From Pseudovibrio ascidiaceicola (GTDB lineage Bacteria; Pseudomonadota; Alphaproteobacteria; Rhizobiales; Stappiaceae), in the NCBI RefSeq assembly GCF_900114245.1, contig NZ_FOSK01000010.1:1-64000 (forward strand): a stretch of 64,000 nucleotides of DNA. The letters run 5' to 3'. Made by a program: the position numbers and the translations under genes. Below, piece after piece: positions 27,480 through 37,061 of this stretch (its first letter is position 1; each line of letters begins with the position of its first letter). The notes under the pieces are model-generated. The model saw only the letters and a program-made list of their open reading frames with translations. It ran no database searches and was not told where the DNA came from.

Positions 27480-27499
27480 GCGCCCCATTCGTGGGGCGC
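27480..27499. other. hairpin with perfect 8-bp GC-rich stem and TTCG loop
   Basis: GCGCCCCA and TGGGGCGC pair perfectly around a TTCG tetraloop, the most stable RNA loop type. No T-run follows on either strand, so it is not a standard terminator. It follows the palindromic repeat in the gap 27335-27683, where no gene is seen. Confidence 0.6.
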
Positions 27500-27683
27500 A
27501 GTCTGGTTGACTTTAATGAGATGCCAAAAGTTATGCCCTTTTTTGGGGGGGCACACGGTACTGCTCTGTTTTAGAAAAAATAACAGATAAAGACAGTTTT
27601 CAATTGTTACGGAAACTCTTGGTTAAGGGCGTTGTGAAATAGTGCTGGGCATGTGACCATTTTTGTAATGAGTAGGTCAGTCA

Positions 27684-28001
27684 GTGCTAGCTACCACACG
27701 TCAGCGAAAACACTCCTATCTAAAGAATCTCCTTGTGCCGGGTATTGCCATTGGTGCGCTTTGCTACTTTGCATTTCATGCGCTCAACGGTAAGCTGGGT
27801 CTTGTGGGTCGACCACAGATTGAGCATGAGATTCTTGCGCTCGAATTGGAGCTTGATGAGTTGCGGGAAGAACGCCTGCAATTACAACGCCGTGTCATGT
27901 TGCTTGACCCGGAGAGCCTTGATCCAGACATGGTGGATGAGCGGGCTCGCGCTTCCCTTAATCTGGCGCACGTGAATGAAGTTGCAATCATGCGCAACTG
28001 A
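27684..28001 (+). CDS. ftsB: septum formation initiator family protein (FtsB/DivIC-like)
   Basis: A 105-residue single-pass membrane protein. Its layout is a short basic N terminus, one membrane segment (LLVPGIAIGALCYFAFHAL), then a coiled coil (residues about 45-75, ELELDELREERLQLQRRV) and a conserved tail (DPDMVDERARASLNLAHVNE). This is the FtsB/DivIC layout, a scaffold between FtsQ and FtsL in the divisome. The start is GTG. Its place just before pdhA is conserved in Alphaproteobacteria. Confidence 0.85.
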   Translation: MLATTRQRKHSYLKNLLVPGIAIGALCYFAFHALNGKLGLVGRPQIEHEILALELELDELREERLQLQRRVMLLDPESLDPDMVDERARASLNLAHVNEVAIMRN

Positions 28002-28015
28002 AACATCAGCGTGTA

Positions 28016-28063
28016 TTAACTTGAATTGGGTTGATTTGGTTGAATTAACCTAATTTAAGTTAA
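28016..28063. repeat. 17-bp inverted repeat in the ftsB-pdhA gap
   Basis: TTAACTTGAATTGGGTT (28016-28032) pairs with AACCTAATTTAAGTTAA (28047-28063) with two G-T wobbles and a 14-nt loop. There is no T-tract after it. It is AT-rich and 124 nt upstream of pdhA, so it could be an operator or an attenuating hairpin. Only the symmetry is seen. Confidence 0.65.
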
Positions 28064-28186
28064 CTTGAAAATATCAATAAAATCAGCATCTTAGATAAAT
28101 CCCCAAGTGTTTCTGCTCATATTGGCATTCTGCGCTGTGGGCGATAGTGTGCTTTCACCAATTCACGTCACAAAGAGACGAGGCTC

Positions 28187-29236
28187 ATGGCTGGAACTCA
28201 ATCCAAGTCTTCAGGCGGTCGCGCTAAAAGTGCTACCAAAGCCCGCGGTGCGATGAAAAACGTACCTGCACTAGTAGAATTCTCCAAAGATGAAGAGCTA
28301 AACGCTTATCGCGAAATGCTTTTTATCCGTCGCTTCGAAGAAAAGGCGGGTCAGCTTTACGGTATGGGTCTGATTGGTGGCTTCTGTCACCTTTACATCG
28401 GCCAGGAAGCTGTTGTCGTTGGAATGGAGATGGCCAAGGAAAAAGGTGATCAGATGATCACTTCTTACCGTGACCATGCTCACATGCTCGCTTGCGGCAT
28501 GGACCCGAACGGCGTGATGGCCGAACTGACTGGTCGCCGCGGTGGTCTGTCCAAAGGTAAGGGCGGTTCCATGCACATGTTCTCCAAAGAACAGGAGTTC
28601 TATGGCGGACACGGCATCGTGGGTGCTCAGGTCTCACTTGGTACCGGTCTTGCGTTTGCGAACCGCTATAAAGAGAACGGCAAAGTTTCCATGGCGTTCT
28701 TCGGCGATGGTGCAGCCAACCAGGGTCAGGTTTACGAGAGCTTCAACATGGCGAAGCTTTGGAACTTGCCAGTGATCTACGTCATTGAGAACAACAAGTA
28801 CGGCATGGGTACCTCCATTGAACGTGCTTCTTCCACGACAGACCTTAGCCAGCGCGGTGCTTCCTTCGGCATTCCAGGTGTTCAGGTTGATGGTATGGAC
28901 GTGCGCGCGGTGAAAGCTGCGACCGACTATGCGATGGAATGGTGCCGTGAAGGCAATGGTCCTTACATCCTTGAGATGATCACCTACCGCTACCGTGGCC
29001 ACTCCATGTCTGACCCTGCAAAATACCGCAGTAAAGACGAAGTCCAGAAAATGCGCTCTGAGCATGACCCGATTGAACAGGTTCGTGCTCGCCTTCTTGA
29101 AAAAGAATGGGCAAGTGAGGACGATCTGAAGGCTATCGATAAGGAAGTACGCGCTGTTGTTGCTGCTTCTGCTGAGTTTGCACAGAACGATCCTGAGCCG
29201 GATCCATCTGAGCTCTACACAGATATCGTGCTCTAA
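28187..29236 (+). CDS. pdhA: pyruvate dehydrogenase E1 component, alpha subunit
   Basis: A 349-residue E1-alpha subunit that with PdhB decarboxylates pyruvate on thiamine diphosphate. The N terminus is Lys/Ser/Ala-rich and disordered; the core starts at YREMLFIRRFEEK. The ThDP-binding motif GDGAANQGQVYESFNMA and the substrate-side YRYRGHSMSDPAKYR loop, the region phosphorylated in eukaryotic E1, are present. It heads the cluster pdhA-pdhB-pdhC, 17 nt from pdhB, with the inverted repeat at 28016 upstream. Confidence 0.96.
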   Translation: MAGTQSKSSGGRAKSATKARGAMKNVPALVEFSKDEELNAYREMLFIRRFEEKAGQLYGMGLIGGFCHLYIGQEAVVVGMEMAKEKGDQMITSYRDHAHMLACGMDPNGVMAELTGRRGGLSKGKGGSMHMFSKEQEFYGGHGIVGAQVSLGTGLAFANRYKENGKVSMAFFGDGAANQGQVYESFNMAKLWNLPVIYVIENNKYGMGTSIERASSTTDLSQRGASFGIPGVQVDGMDVRAVKAATDYAMEWCREGNGPYILEMITYRYRGHSMSDPAKYRSKDEVQKMRSEHDPIEQVRARLLEKEWASEDDLKAIDKEVRAVVAASAEFAQNDPEPDPSELYTDIVL

Positions 29237-29253
29237 GGTCGGGATAATACATT

Positions 29254-30639
29254 ATGGCTGTTGAAATTTTAATGCCTGCGCTTTCTCCGACCATGGAAGA
29301 AGGCAAACTTGCTAAGTGGCTTAAGAAAGAAGGCGACACCGTTGCTGCAGGTGACGTGATTGCTGAAATCGAGACCGACAAAGCAACCATGGAAGTGGAA
29401 GCGGTAGACGAGGGCGTGCTTGGCAAGATCCTCGTTGCTGAAGGCACCGAAGAAGTAAAAGTGAACGCGCCGATTGCAGTTTTGCTGGAAGAAGGCGAAG
29501 ATGCATCTGCTGCTGACAACCTGGGCGCTGCTCCTGTTGCGCCGGCTGCACCTGTGGCTGCTGAAGCACCAGTCGCGCCTGCTGCACCAGCGGCTCCTGC
29601 TGCACCGGTTGTAAGCGTTGCACCTGCTGATCCGGAAATTCCTGCGGGCACCAAAATGGTGAGCATGACCGTTCGTGAAGCTCTTCGCGACGCGATGGCC
29701 GAAGAAATGCGCCGCAATGAGAACGTGTTCCTGATGGGCGAAGAAGTTGCTCAGTATCAGGGCGCCTATAAGATCTCCCAGGGTCTTCTGGATGAGTTCG
29801 GCGAAAAGCGCGTGATCGACACACCAATCACCGAGCATGGCTTTACTGGCCTTGCTGTTGGCGCTGCGATGGCAGGTTTGAACCCAATTGTTGAGTTCAT
29901 GACCTTCAACTTCGCAATGCAGGCGATTGACCACATCATCAACTCTGCCGGTAAGACGCTTTATATGTCTGGCGGTCAGATGGGCGCACCAATGGTGTTC
30001 CGCGGTGCAAACGGTGCGGCTGCTCGTGTGGGTGCGCAGCACTCTCAGGACTTTGCAGCATGGTATGCTTCCATTCCAGGCCTTAAGGTTGTTCAGCCTT
30101 ACACCGCAGCTGATGCGAAGGGTCTTTTGAAAGCGGCTATCCGCGACCCGAACCCGGTTGTGTTCCTTGAAAACGAGATCCTTTACGGTCAGCACTTCGA
30201 CGTGCCGGATGTTGAAGATCTGGTTCTGCCAATCGGCAAAGCGAAGATTGTTCGCGAAGGTACTGATGTGACCATGGTTTCCTGGAGCATCGGCATGACC
30301 TACGCGCTACAGGCTGTTGATGAGCTGGCAAAGCAGGGCATTTCTGTTGAGCTGATCGATCTGCGTACCATTCGTCCGTTGGACATGGAGACTGTTCTGG
30401 CCTCCGTTCGCAAAACCGGTCGTCTGGTAACTGTAGAAGAAGCCTTCCCAATCTGTTCCGTTTCCTCTGAAATTGCTTATCAGGTTCAGAGCGAAGCCTT
30501 CGATTGGCTGGATGCGCCAGTTCTGCGCGTAACCGGTAAAGATGTTCCAATGCCATATGCAGCAAACCTTGAGAAACTGGCTCTGCCAAACACCAAGGAA
30601 GTTATCGACGCTGTTAAGGCTGTGACCTACACCGCCTAA
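29254..30639 (+). CDS. pdhB: pyruvate dehydrogenase E1 component, beta subunit with N-terminal lipoyl domain
   Basis: A 461-residue E1-beta. Residues 1-80 are a lipoyl domain ([23 protein letters not shown], lipoyl-Lys in [10 protein letters not shown]), joined by an Ala/Pro-rich linker (about 88-130) to the E1-beta transketolase fold ([27 protein letters not shown]). A lipoyl domain on E1-beta is a known alphaproteobacterial feature. The lipoyl domain is nearly identical to that of pdhC at both protein and DNA level, so it probably arose by duplication and is kept similar by conversion. Confidence 0.96.
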   Translation: MAVEILMPALSPTMEEGKLAKWLKKEGDTVAAGDVIAEIETDKATMEVEAVDEGVLGKILVAEGTEEVKVNAPIAVLLEEGEDASAADNLGAAPVAPAAPVAAEAPVAPAAPAAPAAPVVSVAPADPEIPAGTKMVSMTVREALRDAMAEEMRRNENVFLMGEEVAQYQGAYKISQGLLDEFGEKRVIDTPITEHGFTGLAVGAAMAGLNPIVEFMTFNFAMQAIDHIINSAGKTLYMSGGQMGAPMVFRGANGAAARVGAQHSQDFAAWYASIPGLKVVQPYTAADAKGLLKAAIRDPNPVVFLENEILYGQHFDVPDVEDLVLPIGKAKIVREGTDVTMVSWSIGMTYALQAVDELAKQGISVELIDLRTIRPLDMETVLASVRKTGRLVTVEEAFPICSVSSEIAYQVQSEAFDWLDAPVLRVTGKDVPMPYAANLEKLALPNTKEVIDAVKAVTYTA

Positions 30640-30654
30640 TTGGAGAAAAGTGGT

Positions 30655-31983
30655 ATGCCAATCAACATTCTGATGCCTGCGCTTTCTCCGACAATGGAAG
30701 AAGGCAATCTGGCCAAATGGCTGGTTAAAGAAGGTGACGCAATTTCTGCTGGCGACGTGATTGCAGAGATTGAAACCGATAAAGCGACCATGGAAGTGGA
30801 AGCTGTCGATGAAGGCACCATTGGTAAAATCGTGGTTGCTGAAGGCACAGAGGGCGTGAAGGTGAATGCACCGATCGCGATCCTTCTGGAAGAGGGCGAA
30901 GACGCTTCTGCAATGGACGCAGCTCCTGCTGCTCCTGCGCCAGCTCCTCAGGCTCCGGCAACGCCTGAAGCTCCTGCTGCTCCAGCAGCGGTGGCACCTG
31001 CACCAGCTGCTCCGGTGGCTGCTTCTGGTGAGCGCGTGTTCTCATCTCCTCTGGCGCGCCGTCTGGCGAAGCAGAATGGTCTGGACATTGCCCTGATCAA
31101 CGGCTCTGGCCCGCATGGCCGCGTTGTGAAGCGTGACGTTGATGCTGCGATTGCTGCTGGCACTGGCAAGGCTGAGGCCGCGCCTAAAGCTGCGGACGCA
31201 CCGAAGGCTGCTGAGGCTCCAAAAGCTGCGCTGGCGTCTGGCCCATCTGATGAACAGACCCTCAAGCTGTTTGATGAAGACAGCTACGAGCTGGTTCCTC
31301 ACGATGGCATGCGTAAGATCATTGCAAAGCGCCTGACAGAGTCCAAACAGACTGTTCCACACTTCTACCTGACGCTGGAGTGTGAACTGGATGCTCTGTT
31401 GGCTCTGCGTGCGCAGCTCAATGCTTCTGCACCGAAGGACGGCGACGGCAAGCCAGCTTACAAGCTGTCTGTCAACGATATGATCATCAAGGCGCATGCA
31501 TTGGCACTGAAAGCAATTCCGGCTGCCAACGCATCTTACCTTGAGAGCGGCATGGTTATGCATAAGCATGCTGACGTTGGTGTTGCTGTTTCCATTGATG
31601 GTGGCCTGATCACTCCGATCATTCGCCGCGCTGAAGAGAAAACGCTCTCCACGATCTCCATCGAGATGAAAGATCTGGCAAAGCGTGCTCGTGAGCGCAA
31701 GCTGGCTCCAACCGAATTCCAGGGCGGAACAACCTCTGTTTCCAACCTTGGCATGTTCGGCATCAAGGAATTTGCTGCGGTGATCAATCCTCCGCACGCA
31801 ACCATCCTTGCTGTTGGTGCTGGTCAGAAGCGTCCGGTTGTGAAGGGCGATGAGATCGTTCCTGCGACTGTGATGTCTGTGACCCTTTCCACTGACCACC
31901 GTGCGGTGGATGGTGCGCTGGGTGCAGAACTTCTGCAGGCCTTCAAAGGCTACATCGAAAACCCGATGTCCATGCTGGTTTAA
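30655..31983 (+). CDS. pdhC: dihydrolipoamide acetyltransferase, E2 of pyruvate dehydrogenase
   Basis: A 442-residue E2 that forms the core of the complex and passes the acetyl group to CoA. Its domains are one lipoyl domain (1-80, [10 protein letters not shown]), an Ala/Pro linker, the E1/E3-binding domain ([29 protein letters not shown]), a second linker and the catalytic domain ending in [13 protein letters not shown], which holds the active-site His and Asp. The ATG at 30655 with GGAGAAAAG upstream fits the family start; it follows pdhB by 15 nt. Confidence 0.96.
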   Translation: MPINILMPALSPTMEEGNLAKWLVKEGDAISAGDVIAEIETDKATMEVEAVDEGTIGKIVVAEGTEGVKVNAPIAILLEEGEDASAMDAAPAAPAPAPQAPATPEAPAAPAAVAPAPAAPVAASGERVFSSPLARRLAKQNGLDIALINGSGPHGRVVKRDVDAAIAAGTGKAEAAPKAADAPKAAEAPKAALASGPSDEQTLKLFDEDSYELVPHDGMRKIIAKRLTESKQTVPHFYLTLECELDALLALRAQLNASAPKDGDGKPAYKLSVNDMIIKAHALALKAIPAANASYLESGMVMHKHADVGVAVSIDGGLITPIIRRAEEKTLSTISIEMKDLAKRARERKLAPTEFQGGTTSVSNLGMFGIKEFAAVINPPHATILAVGAGQKRPVVKGDEIVPATVMSVTLSTDHRAVDGALGAELLQAFKGYIENPMSMLV

Positions 31984-32102
31984 TCAGGACTTACCGGCAG
32001 GAAACAGGAACCCCTGCTTTTCTGCCGGTAGATCCAAGTGGTAGGTGTGAGCAAATAGAGTGGAGTAAACTGAAGACCGTTTGAGCAAGGAGACCGTATG
32101 AT

Positions 32103-32966
32103 ATGGTCAAAGTTGTCGATGGCTTCACGTTTTTCAACGAACTCGATACCCTGGAAATTCGTTTGGGCGAACTTTTCGATGTGGTGGATGAGTTCATTCT
32201 TGTAGAGGCCACCAAGACCTTTACGGGACACGAAAAGCCTCTCTTTTTTGCTGATAACAAGTCGCGGTTTGCACCGTTTTTGAGCAAGATCCGACATATC
32301 ATTGTCGAGGACATGCCGGAGACACCGCAGAACGCCTGGTCGAGGGAGTATCACCAACGCGATTGCATAGAACGCGGCCTTAAAGATCTTGCGGTGAAAG
32401 ATCTGATCCTTGTTTCCGACGTGGATGAAATTCCAAAGCCGGAAGCGCTGCTCAGAGCGAAAAATGACCCCAGGAGCTGTAAAAGCCTGACATTCTTTGG
32501 CGCTGATATTTTCCGATACAGACTGAATTTCAAAGATGATGTCTCGGATTTTACCTCGTGCCCGCGAATGATCAGCGCGATGTTTTTCAAAGGTGCTCAG
32601 GCTTTGCGGCGTGAGCGAGCTTATCAAAGCAAAAGTCTCTCTCCTGTTCTCGAGGCTGCTTTGTGGCAATGGAAAGCTCTTACACGGCATAGCCGGCTTA
32701 TGCGACGTCAATTGATCAGGTCTTCCAGCTGGCACTTCAGCTTTTTGGGGGACATGGACAAGGTGGTGACAAAACTCGAGGCTTACTCGCACACCGAACA
32801 CATGAATGATGCCTATCTGGGCCGTGCGCAAAGAACGCTGGACCGTCTGGATGCGGGCGATGGCAGAGGAAAGCTGGTCGCTAAGGACAGCGGAGAACTG
32901 CCCGACTACGTTTTGGAGAACTTTTCCAAGTTCTCCCACCTTTATGTGGAGCCTCAAGCTCCTTGA
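32103..32966 (+). CDS. glycosyltransferase family 17 protein
   Basis: A 287-residue protein resembling GT17 (beta-1,4-N-acetylglucosaminyltransferase-like) enzymes. Features are VVDGFTFFNELDTLEIRL at the start, EFILVEATKTFTGHEKPL, and the DxD-type metal motif DVDEIP at residues 106-111, followed by SWHFSFLG, a late family motif. It has no signal peptide or membrane anchor. The acceptor is unknown; a cell-surface or capsule sugar is plausible. It lies between pdhC and lpd on the same strand (119 nt after pdhC, 24 nt before lpd), so it is probably transcribed with them, although no metabolic link is apparent. Confidence 0.8.
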   Translation: MVKVVDGFTFFNELDTLEIRLGELFDVVDEFILVEATKTFTGHEKPLFFADNKSRFAPFLSKIRHIIVEDMPETPQNAWSREYHQRDCIERGLKDLAVKDLILVSDVDEIPKPEALLRAKNDPRSCKSLTFFGADIFRYRLNFKDDVSDFTSCPRMISAMFFKGAQALRRERAYQSKSLSPVLEAALWQWKALTRHSRLMRRQLIRSSSWHFSFLGDMDKVVTKLEAYSHTEHMNDAYLGRAQRTLDRLDAGDGRGKLVAKDSGELPDYVLENFSKFSHLYVEPQAP

Positions 32967-32990
32967 TGCCGATTTGGCGAGGTTAAAGAG

Positions 32991-34433
32991 ATGAGTGGCA
33001 ACGCCTACGACGTGATTATCATTGGTTCTGGTCCTGGTGGCTATGTAACCGCAATCCGCTCCGCGCAGCTTGGTTTCAAGACCGCGATTGTCGAGCGTGA
33101 ACATATGGGCGGTATCTGCCTGAACTGGGGCTGTATCCCAACCAAAGCGCTGCTGCGTTCTGCTGAGATCTACCATTACATGCAGCACGGCAAGGACTAC
33201 GGTCTTTCTGCTGAAAACGTGAGCTTTGACGCTTCTGCTGTTGTGAAGCGCTCCCGTGGTGTTTCCGGTCAGCTCAATGGCGGTATCGGCTTCTTGATGA
33301 AGAAGAACAAGGTCGACATCATCTGGGGTGAAGCTAAGCTCACCAAGCCGGGTGAGATCTCTGTTGGGCCTTCTTCCAAAGACGCTATGCAGCCACAGCA
33401 CCCAACACCTAAGGGTGTGAAGGGCCACGGCACTTACTCCGCCAAGCACGTTATTGTTGCAACTGGTGCGAAGCCGCGCGTTATTCCAGGTCTTGAGCCT
33501 GACAAAGAAAACATCTGGACCTATTTTGAAGCGATGGTCCCAGAAAAAATGCCTAAATCCATTGTTGTGATGGGTTCTGGCGCGATCGGCATCGAGTTTG
33601 CATCTTTCTATAAGACAATGGGCGTTGATGTGACCGTTGTTGAAATGATGTCGACCATTATGCCGGTTGAAGATCCTGAAATCTCCGCGATTGCGAAAAA
33701 GCAGATGGAGAAGCAGGGCATCAAGTTTGTGATGGAAGCGAAGGTCTCCAAGGTTGTTAAGGGTGGCGGTCAGGTGACTGCGACTGTAGAGACCAAAGAC
33801 GGCAAGACGCAGGAAATCACCGCTGAGAAGCTGATCTCCGCTGTTGGCGTTGTTGGTAACATTGAAAACCTTGGTCTTGAAGCGCTTGGCATCAAGACAG
33901 ATCGTGGCTGCATCGTGACTGACGGCTTTAGCCGCACCAACGTTCCTGGCGTTTACGCGATTGGTGATGTTGCTGGTCCTCCAATGCTGGCGCACAAGGC
34001 TGAGCATGAAGGCGTGATCTGCATTGAGAAGATCTCCGGCCTTGATGTTCACCCGATGAAGAGCGAGCAGATTCCGGGCTGTACCTACTGTAACCCGCAG
34101 GTGGCTTCTGTCGGTCTGACCGAACAGCGTGCGAAAGATGCTGGTTATGAGCTGCGTGTTGGTCGTTTCCCGTTCATGGGTAACGGTAAGGCGATTGCTC
34201 TTGGTGAGCCTGAAGGTCTGGTTAAGACGATCTTTGACAAGAAGACCGGTCAGCTGCTGGGTGCCCACATGGTTGGTGCTGAAGTGACCGAACTCATTCA
34301 GGGTTTCGTCGTTGCCATGGGTCTTGAGACCACCGAAGAAGAGCTGATGCACACTGTCTTCCCGCATCCGACCCTTTCCGAAATGATGAAGGAAAGTGTT
34401 CTTGACGCCTACGGACGCGCTCTAAATATGTAA
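32991..34433 (+). CDS. lpd: dihydrolipoamide dehydrogenase (E3)
   Basis: A 480-residue flavoprotein disulphide reductase that reoxidises the lipoyl groups of PDH. It shows the FAD-binding GSGPGGYVTAIRSAQLG, the redox pair in GGICLNWGCIPTKALLR, the NAD-binding GSGAIGIEFASFYKTMG, and the C-terminal HPTLSEMMKES with the active-site His. There is a short extra loop (about residues 120-145, DAMQPQHPTPKGVKGHG) before the ATG motif ATGAKPRVIPG, which I recall from alphaproteobacterial PDH-type E3 proteins. A strong terminator follows. Confidence 0.96.
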   Translation: MSGNAYDVIIIGSGPGGYVTAIRSAQLGFKTAIVEREHMGGICLNWGCIPTKALLRSAEIYHYMQHGKDYGLSAENVSFDASAVVKRSRGVSGQLNGGIGFLMKKNKVDIIWGEAKLTKPGEISVGPSSKDAMQPQHPTPKGVKGHGTYSAKHVIVATGAKPRVIPGLEPDKENIWTYFEAMVPEKMPKSIVVMGSGAIGIEFASFYKTMGVDVTVVEMMSTIMPVEDPEISAIAKKQMEKQGIKFVMEAKVSKVVKGGGQVTATVETKDGKTQEITAEKLISAVGVVGNIENLGLEALGIKTDRGCIVTDGFSRTNVPGVYAIGDVAGPPMLAHKAEHEGVICIEKISGLDVHPMKSEQIPGCTYCNPQVASVGLTEQRAKDAGYELRVGRFPFMGNGKAIALGEPEGLVKTIFDKKTGQLLGAHMVGAEVTELIQGFVVAMGLETTEEELMHTVFPHPTLSEMMKESVLDAYGRALNM

Positions 34434-34440
34434 ATCAAAT

Positions 34441-34482
34441 CCCTCTCACTGGAATTTTACCAGTGAGAGGGACTTAATTTTT
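34441..34482 (+). terminator. terminator after lpd
   Basis: CCCTCTCACTGG (34441-34452) and CCAGTGAGAGGG (34460-34471) form a perfect 12-bp stem with a 7-nt loop, followed by ACTTAATTTTT. It closes the pdh-lpd transcript. Confidence 0.92.
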
Positions 34483-34517
34483 CCCGGGTACTCTTCTTAT
34501 CAAAAAGGAGAAGAGCC

Positions 34518-34796
34518 GTGGACTTTATGAAATCGATCATATGGCTGGTGACATCAGCCGTTTGTGCCGTTGTAGCTACTGTGCTGGTGATGGCTACAGT
34601 TGGCGGAGAGTTCGCCGTGTTGATTATCGCCGGATTTCTCGGTGGTATTTCAGGGGTTTACCTGTTCGAATTTGCGGATGTGGAAGTTTCCCTGGGGAAT
34701 GAATATCTCGACCAGGCGGTCGTTGCGATGGTTGGCGCCATTGCGTTTGCTCTGATTGCCTCACTGATTGGTGGGGATGCAATTGGCTTTGAATAG
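34518..34796 (+). CDS. small membrane protein, three predicted membrane segments
   Basis: A 92-residue very hydrophobic protein with a GTG start behind a strong AAGGAG ribosome site. The segments are about residues 5-27, 31-50 and 66-88, with small-residue motifs (GFLGGISGVY). The size and glycine pattern resemble GlsB/YeaQ-type proteins, which are often found near lpd-lipA in Alphaproteobacteria, but the match is not clear and I assign no function. Confidence 0.65.
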   Translation: MDFMKSIIWLVTSAVCAVVATVLVMATVGGEFAVLIIAGFLGGISGVYLFEFADVEVSLGNEYLDQAVVAMVGAIAFALIASLIGGDAIGFE

Positions 34797-34948
34797 GCGT
34801 GGTCCTGAGGCGCGGAACTGACTGAACACCAGTGTCTGGCATTGAGAGATGCTTCATTTCCTGTTATGGACCACTAAACTTATAAGAGACAGCGACACTG
34901 ACCCTTAAGGCAAGTGTGAAGCAAAGTCTCGGACCTGACGGAACTGAT

Positions 34949-35944
34949 ATGGTTACACTGGTAAATACACTCGATCCTAATCATAAAAGCCAAACGGCGT
35001 CTGCAATGCAGGAAAAAGAGCGTCCGCGCCATCCGGAAAAAGCGCATCGCCCGGATAATCCTGTTCAGCGCAAGCCAAAATGGATCCGTGTTAAGGCGCC
35101 CACTTCTCCTGTCTACAAAGAGACCCACGAGCTGGTTCGCAAGAACAACCTCGTTACGGTTTGTGAGGAAGCTGGTTGCCCGAATATCGGTGAGTGCTGG
35201 TCCAAGAAACACGCAAGCTTCATGATCCTGGGTGATACCTGTACCCGTGCCTGTGCGTTTTGTAACGTGCGTACCGGGATGCCTGGCCCAGTTGATCAAA
35301 ATGAGCCTGAAAGCATTGGTAAAGCTGTTGCGTCCATGGGTCTGGAACACGTGGTGATCACCTCTGTGGACCGTGATGATCTTGACGATGGCGGTGCGAC
35401 GCACTTTGCCAACGTAATTGCTGCGATCCGTAAAGCTTCTCCAAAAACAACTATTGAAGTGCTGACGCCTGATTTCCTTCGTAAGGAAGGCGCGGTTGAG
35501 ATTGTTGTTGCGGCCAAGCCTGACGTGTTTAACCACAACATGGAAACAGTTCCTTCCAACTATCTGAAGGTTCGTCCGGGCGCTCGCTACTTCCACTCCA
35601 TCCGCCTGCTACAGCGCGTGAAGGAGATTGATCCTGAGATGTTCACCAAATCAGGCATCATGGTTGGTCTGGGTGAGGAGCGCAACGAAGTGCTTCAGTT
35701 GATGGATGATCTGCGTGTTGCTGATGTGGACTTCCTGACCGTTGGCCAGTACCTGCAGCCAACCAAGAAGCACCATCCGGTGATGAACTTCCCAACACCA
35801 GACGAGTTCAAGGCCTATGAGAAGATTGCTTACGCAAAAGGCTTCCTGAAGGTTTCCGCGAACCCGCTGACCCGCTCTTCCCACCACGCTGGCGAAGACT
35901 TTGCCGAGCTGAAAGCAGCCCGTAAGGCAAAACAGGGCAACTAA
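34949..35944 (+). CDS. lipA: lipoyl synthase LipA
   Basis: A 331-residue radical-SAM enzyme that inserts two sulphurs into octanoyl chains on lipoyl domains, including those of PdhB and PdhC upstream. The auxiliary-cluster cysteines are in [12 protein letters not shown] and the radical-SAM cluster is [10 protein letters not shown]. The C-terminal [10 protein letters not shown] segment carries the conserved RSS that ligates the auxiliary cluster. I prefer the ATG at 34949 ([10 protein letters not shown]); an in-frame GTG 11 codons upstream (34916) is possible. A terminator follows. Confidence 0.95.
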   Translation: MVTLVNTLDPNHKSQTASAMQEKERPRHPEKAHRPDNPVQRKPKWIRVKAPTSPVYKETHELVRKNNLVTVCEEAGCPNIGECWSKKHASFMILGDTCTRACAFCNVRTGMPGPVDQNEPESIGKAVASMGLEHVVITSVDRDDLDDGGATHFANVIAAIRKASPKTTIEVLTPDFLRKEGAVEIVVAAKPDVFNHNMETVPSNYLKVRPGARYFHSIRLLQRVKEIDPEMFTKSGIMVGLGEERNEVLQLMDDLRVADVDFLTVGQYLQPTKKHHPVMNFPTPDEFKAYEKIAYAKGFLKVSANPLTRSSHHAGEDFAELKAARKAKQGN

Positions 35945-35972
35945 GCACTGGTTCCAACCAACGAATTTTTAA

Positions 35973-36005
35973 AAGTGTCACACTAGAAGGTGTGACGCTT
36001 TTTTT
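35973..36005 (+). terminator. terminator after lipA
   Basis: AAGTGTCACAC (35973-35983) and GTGTGACGCTT (35990-36000) form an 11-bp stem with one G-T pair and a 6-nt loop, followed by a run of T. Confidence 0.9.
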
Positions 36006-36026
36006 GTTTGTGGGGGGATTACTGGA

Positions 36027-36941
36027 TCATGCTGGTTTCTTCTTCTGCCGCGGAATTCTTACCTGTCCGGTTGCGAATGCTACGCCTGCGAAGATAAGGA
36101 GCAGGCCAGTCAGTAGGCTTGTTGTGAGGGCTTCGTTAAGAAACAATGTGCCAAGCAATACGCTGAAACCGGCTCTGAGATAACTTCCTGTTGTCACTCC
36201 TAAAGGACCGAGCGTTCGCACAAGGCGAAAGTAGATCACCATTGCGAATGCGGTGGAGAATGCACCCAGAGCAAATATCGAGAGTAGAGACTCAGTTGAT
36301 GGTGAAAGCTTCACTTGCTGGTCGAGCATGAATGCAATCGGAGCCATAAGACAAGCTGCGAGAGTCATGGAGCAGGCTGCTGTCAGCAGCGGTGGTTGAT
36401 AAGAGAAGCGCTTTGCGTTCAAGGCAGCTAAGGCATAACAAAGGCTTGCGCCTGTGATTGCGACTTGTCCGAGGACCGAGTTTTGCTCTCCTGCAAAGGC
36501 TGCAGGCCCTATGATGACACCAACACCAGCAAATCCAATTAGTATGCCGAGGAACTTTCTGATGTCTGCGGCTTTGTCCTGAAAAATAAAGTAGCTGATC
36601 AGAAATACAAATAGAGGCGGCGTTGTGTTGAGGAGCCCAGCAAGACCACTGGAGGTATGCAGTTGCCCCCAACTGATGAGTGTGAAAGGGAGCGCATTTT
36701 GCAGGATACCCTGTACTAAAAGTTCCCCCCAACGTTTGGCTGAATTTGGGAAACGAATTCCGCAGATCAAGACCAGGGCTATCAGGATCGTGGCACCAAT
36801 CAGTAGCCGGAAAAGAACTGTAGTTGCTGGCGGAATGGTGGTGATTGCAACTTCGATAAGGGTGAAGGAAGCTCCCCAAAGGAAGGACAGGATTATGAGA
36901 AGGCAGATCTCCGACATGAGCTTGGTAGATGTTTGAGGCAT
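36027..36941 (-). CDS. EamA-family (DMT superfamily) transporter
   Basis: A 304-residue inner-membrane protein with ten hydrophobic segments in two EamA repeats. The first repeat opens with LLIILSFLWGASFTLIEVAI and RLLIGATILIAL; the second with LGQVAITGASLCYALAALNAKR. Each ends in the usual LxGxxLIxxGV-type segment (FLGILIGFAGVGVI, LTGLLLIFAGVAFATG). Substrates of this family are metabolites or amino acids and cannot be read from sequence. It is divergent from the Ada-like gene, 120 nt away. Confidence 0.88.
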   Translation of the reverse strand: MPQTSTKLMSEICLLIILSFLWGASFTLIEVAITTIPPATTVLFRLLIGATILIALVLICGIRFPNSAKRWGELLVQGILQNALPFTLISWGQLHTSSGLAGLLNTTPPLFVFLISYFIFQDKAADIRKFLGILIGFAGVGVIIGPAAFAGEQNSVLGQVAITGASLCYALAALNAKRFSYQPPLLTAACSMTLAACLMAPIAFMLDQQVKLSPSTESLLSIFALGAFSTAFAMVIYFRLVRTLGPLGVTTGSYLRAGFSVLLGTLFLNEALTTSLLTGLLLIFAGVAFATGQVRIPRQKKKPA

Positions 36942-37061
36942 AGTTGTCCTTTCAGAAAACCACTATTTCTTGCCACAAATGATTTGGTGACACTGGCTGG
37001 ATACGGACTCCATCGTCAATTTGGGATCGACAGATTCAAATAAAGAGAATTTACTGCTGCT

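Noticed and set aside
27500-27683. G-run and T-run (TTTTTTGGGGGGG near 27541) as a possible terminator or slippage site
   Set aside because: There is no paired stem next to it and no coding frame across it; it is only noted as a homopolymer.
29254-30890. Near-identical 240-bp blocks in pdhB and pdhC, considered as a mobile repeat
   Set aside because: They are the two lipoyl domains; homologous domains in one operon explain the similarity.
31980-34367. Long open frame of about 795 codons on the minus strand
   Set aside because: It lies antisense to the glycosyltransferase and lpd genes, is rich in His/Arg/Asn as expected from reversed codons, and has no motif. The plus-strand genes explain the region.
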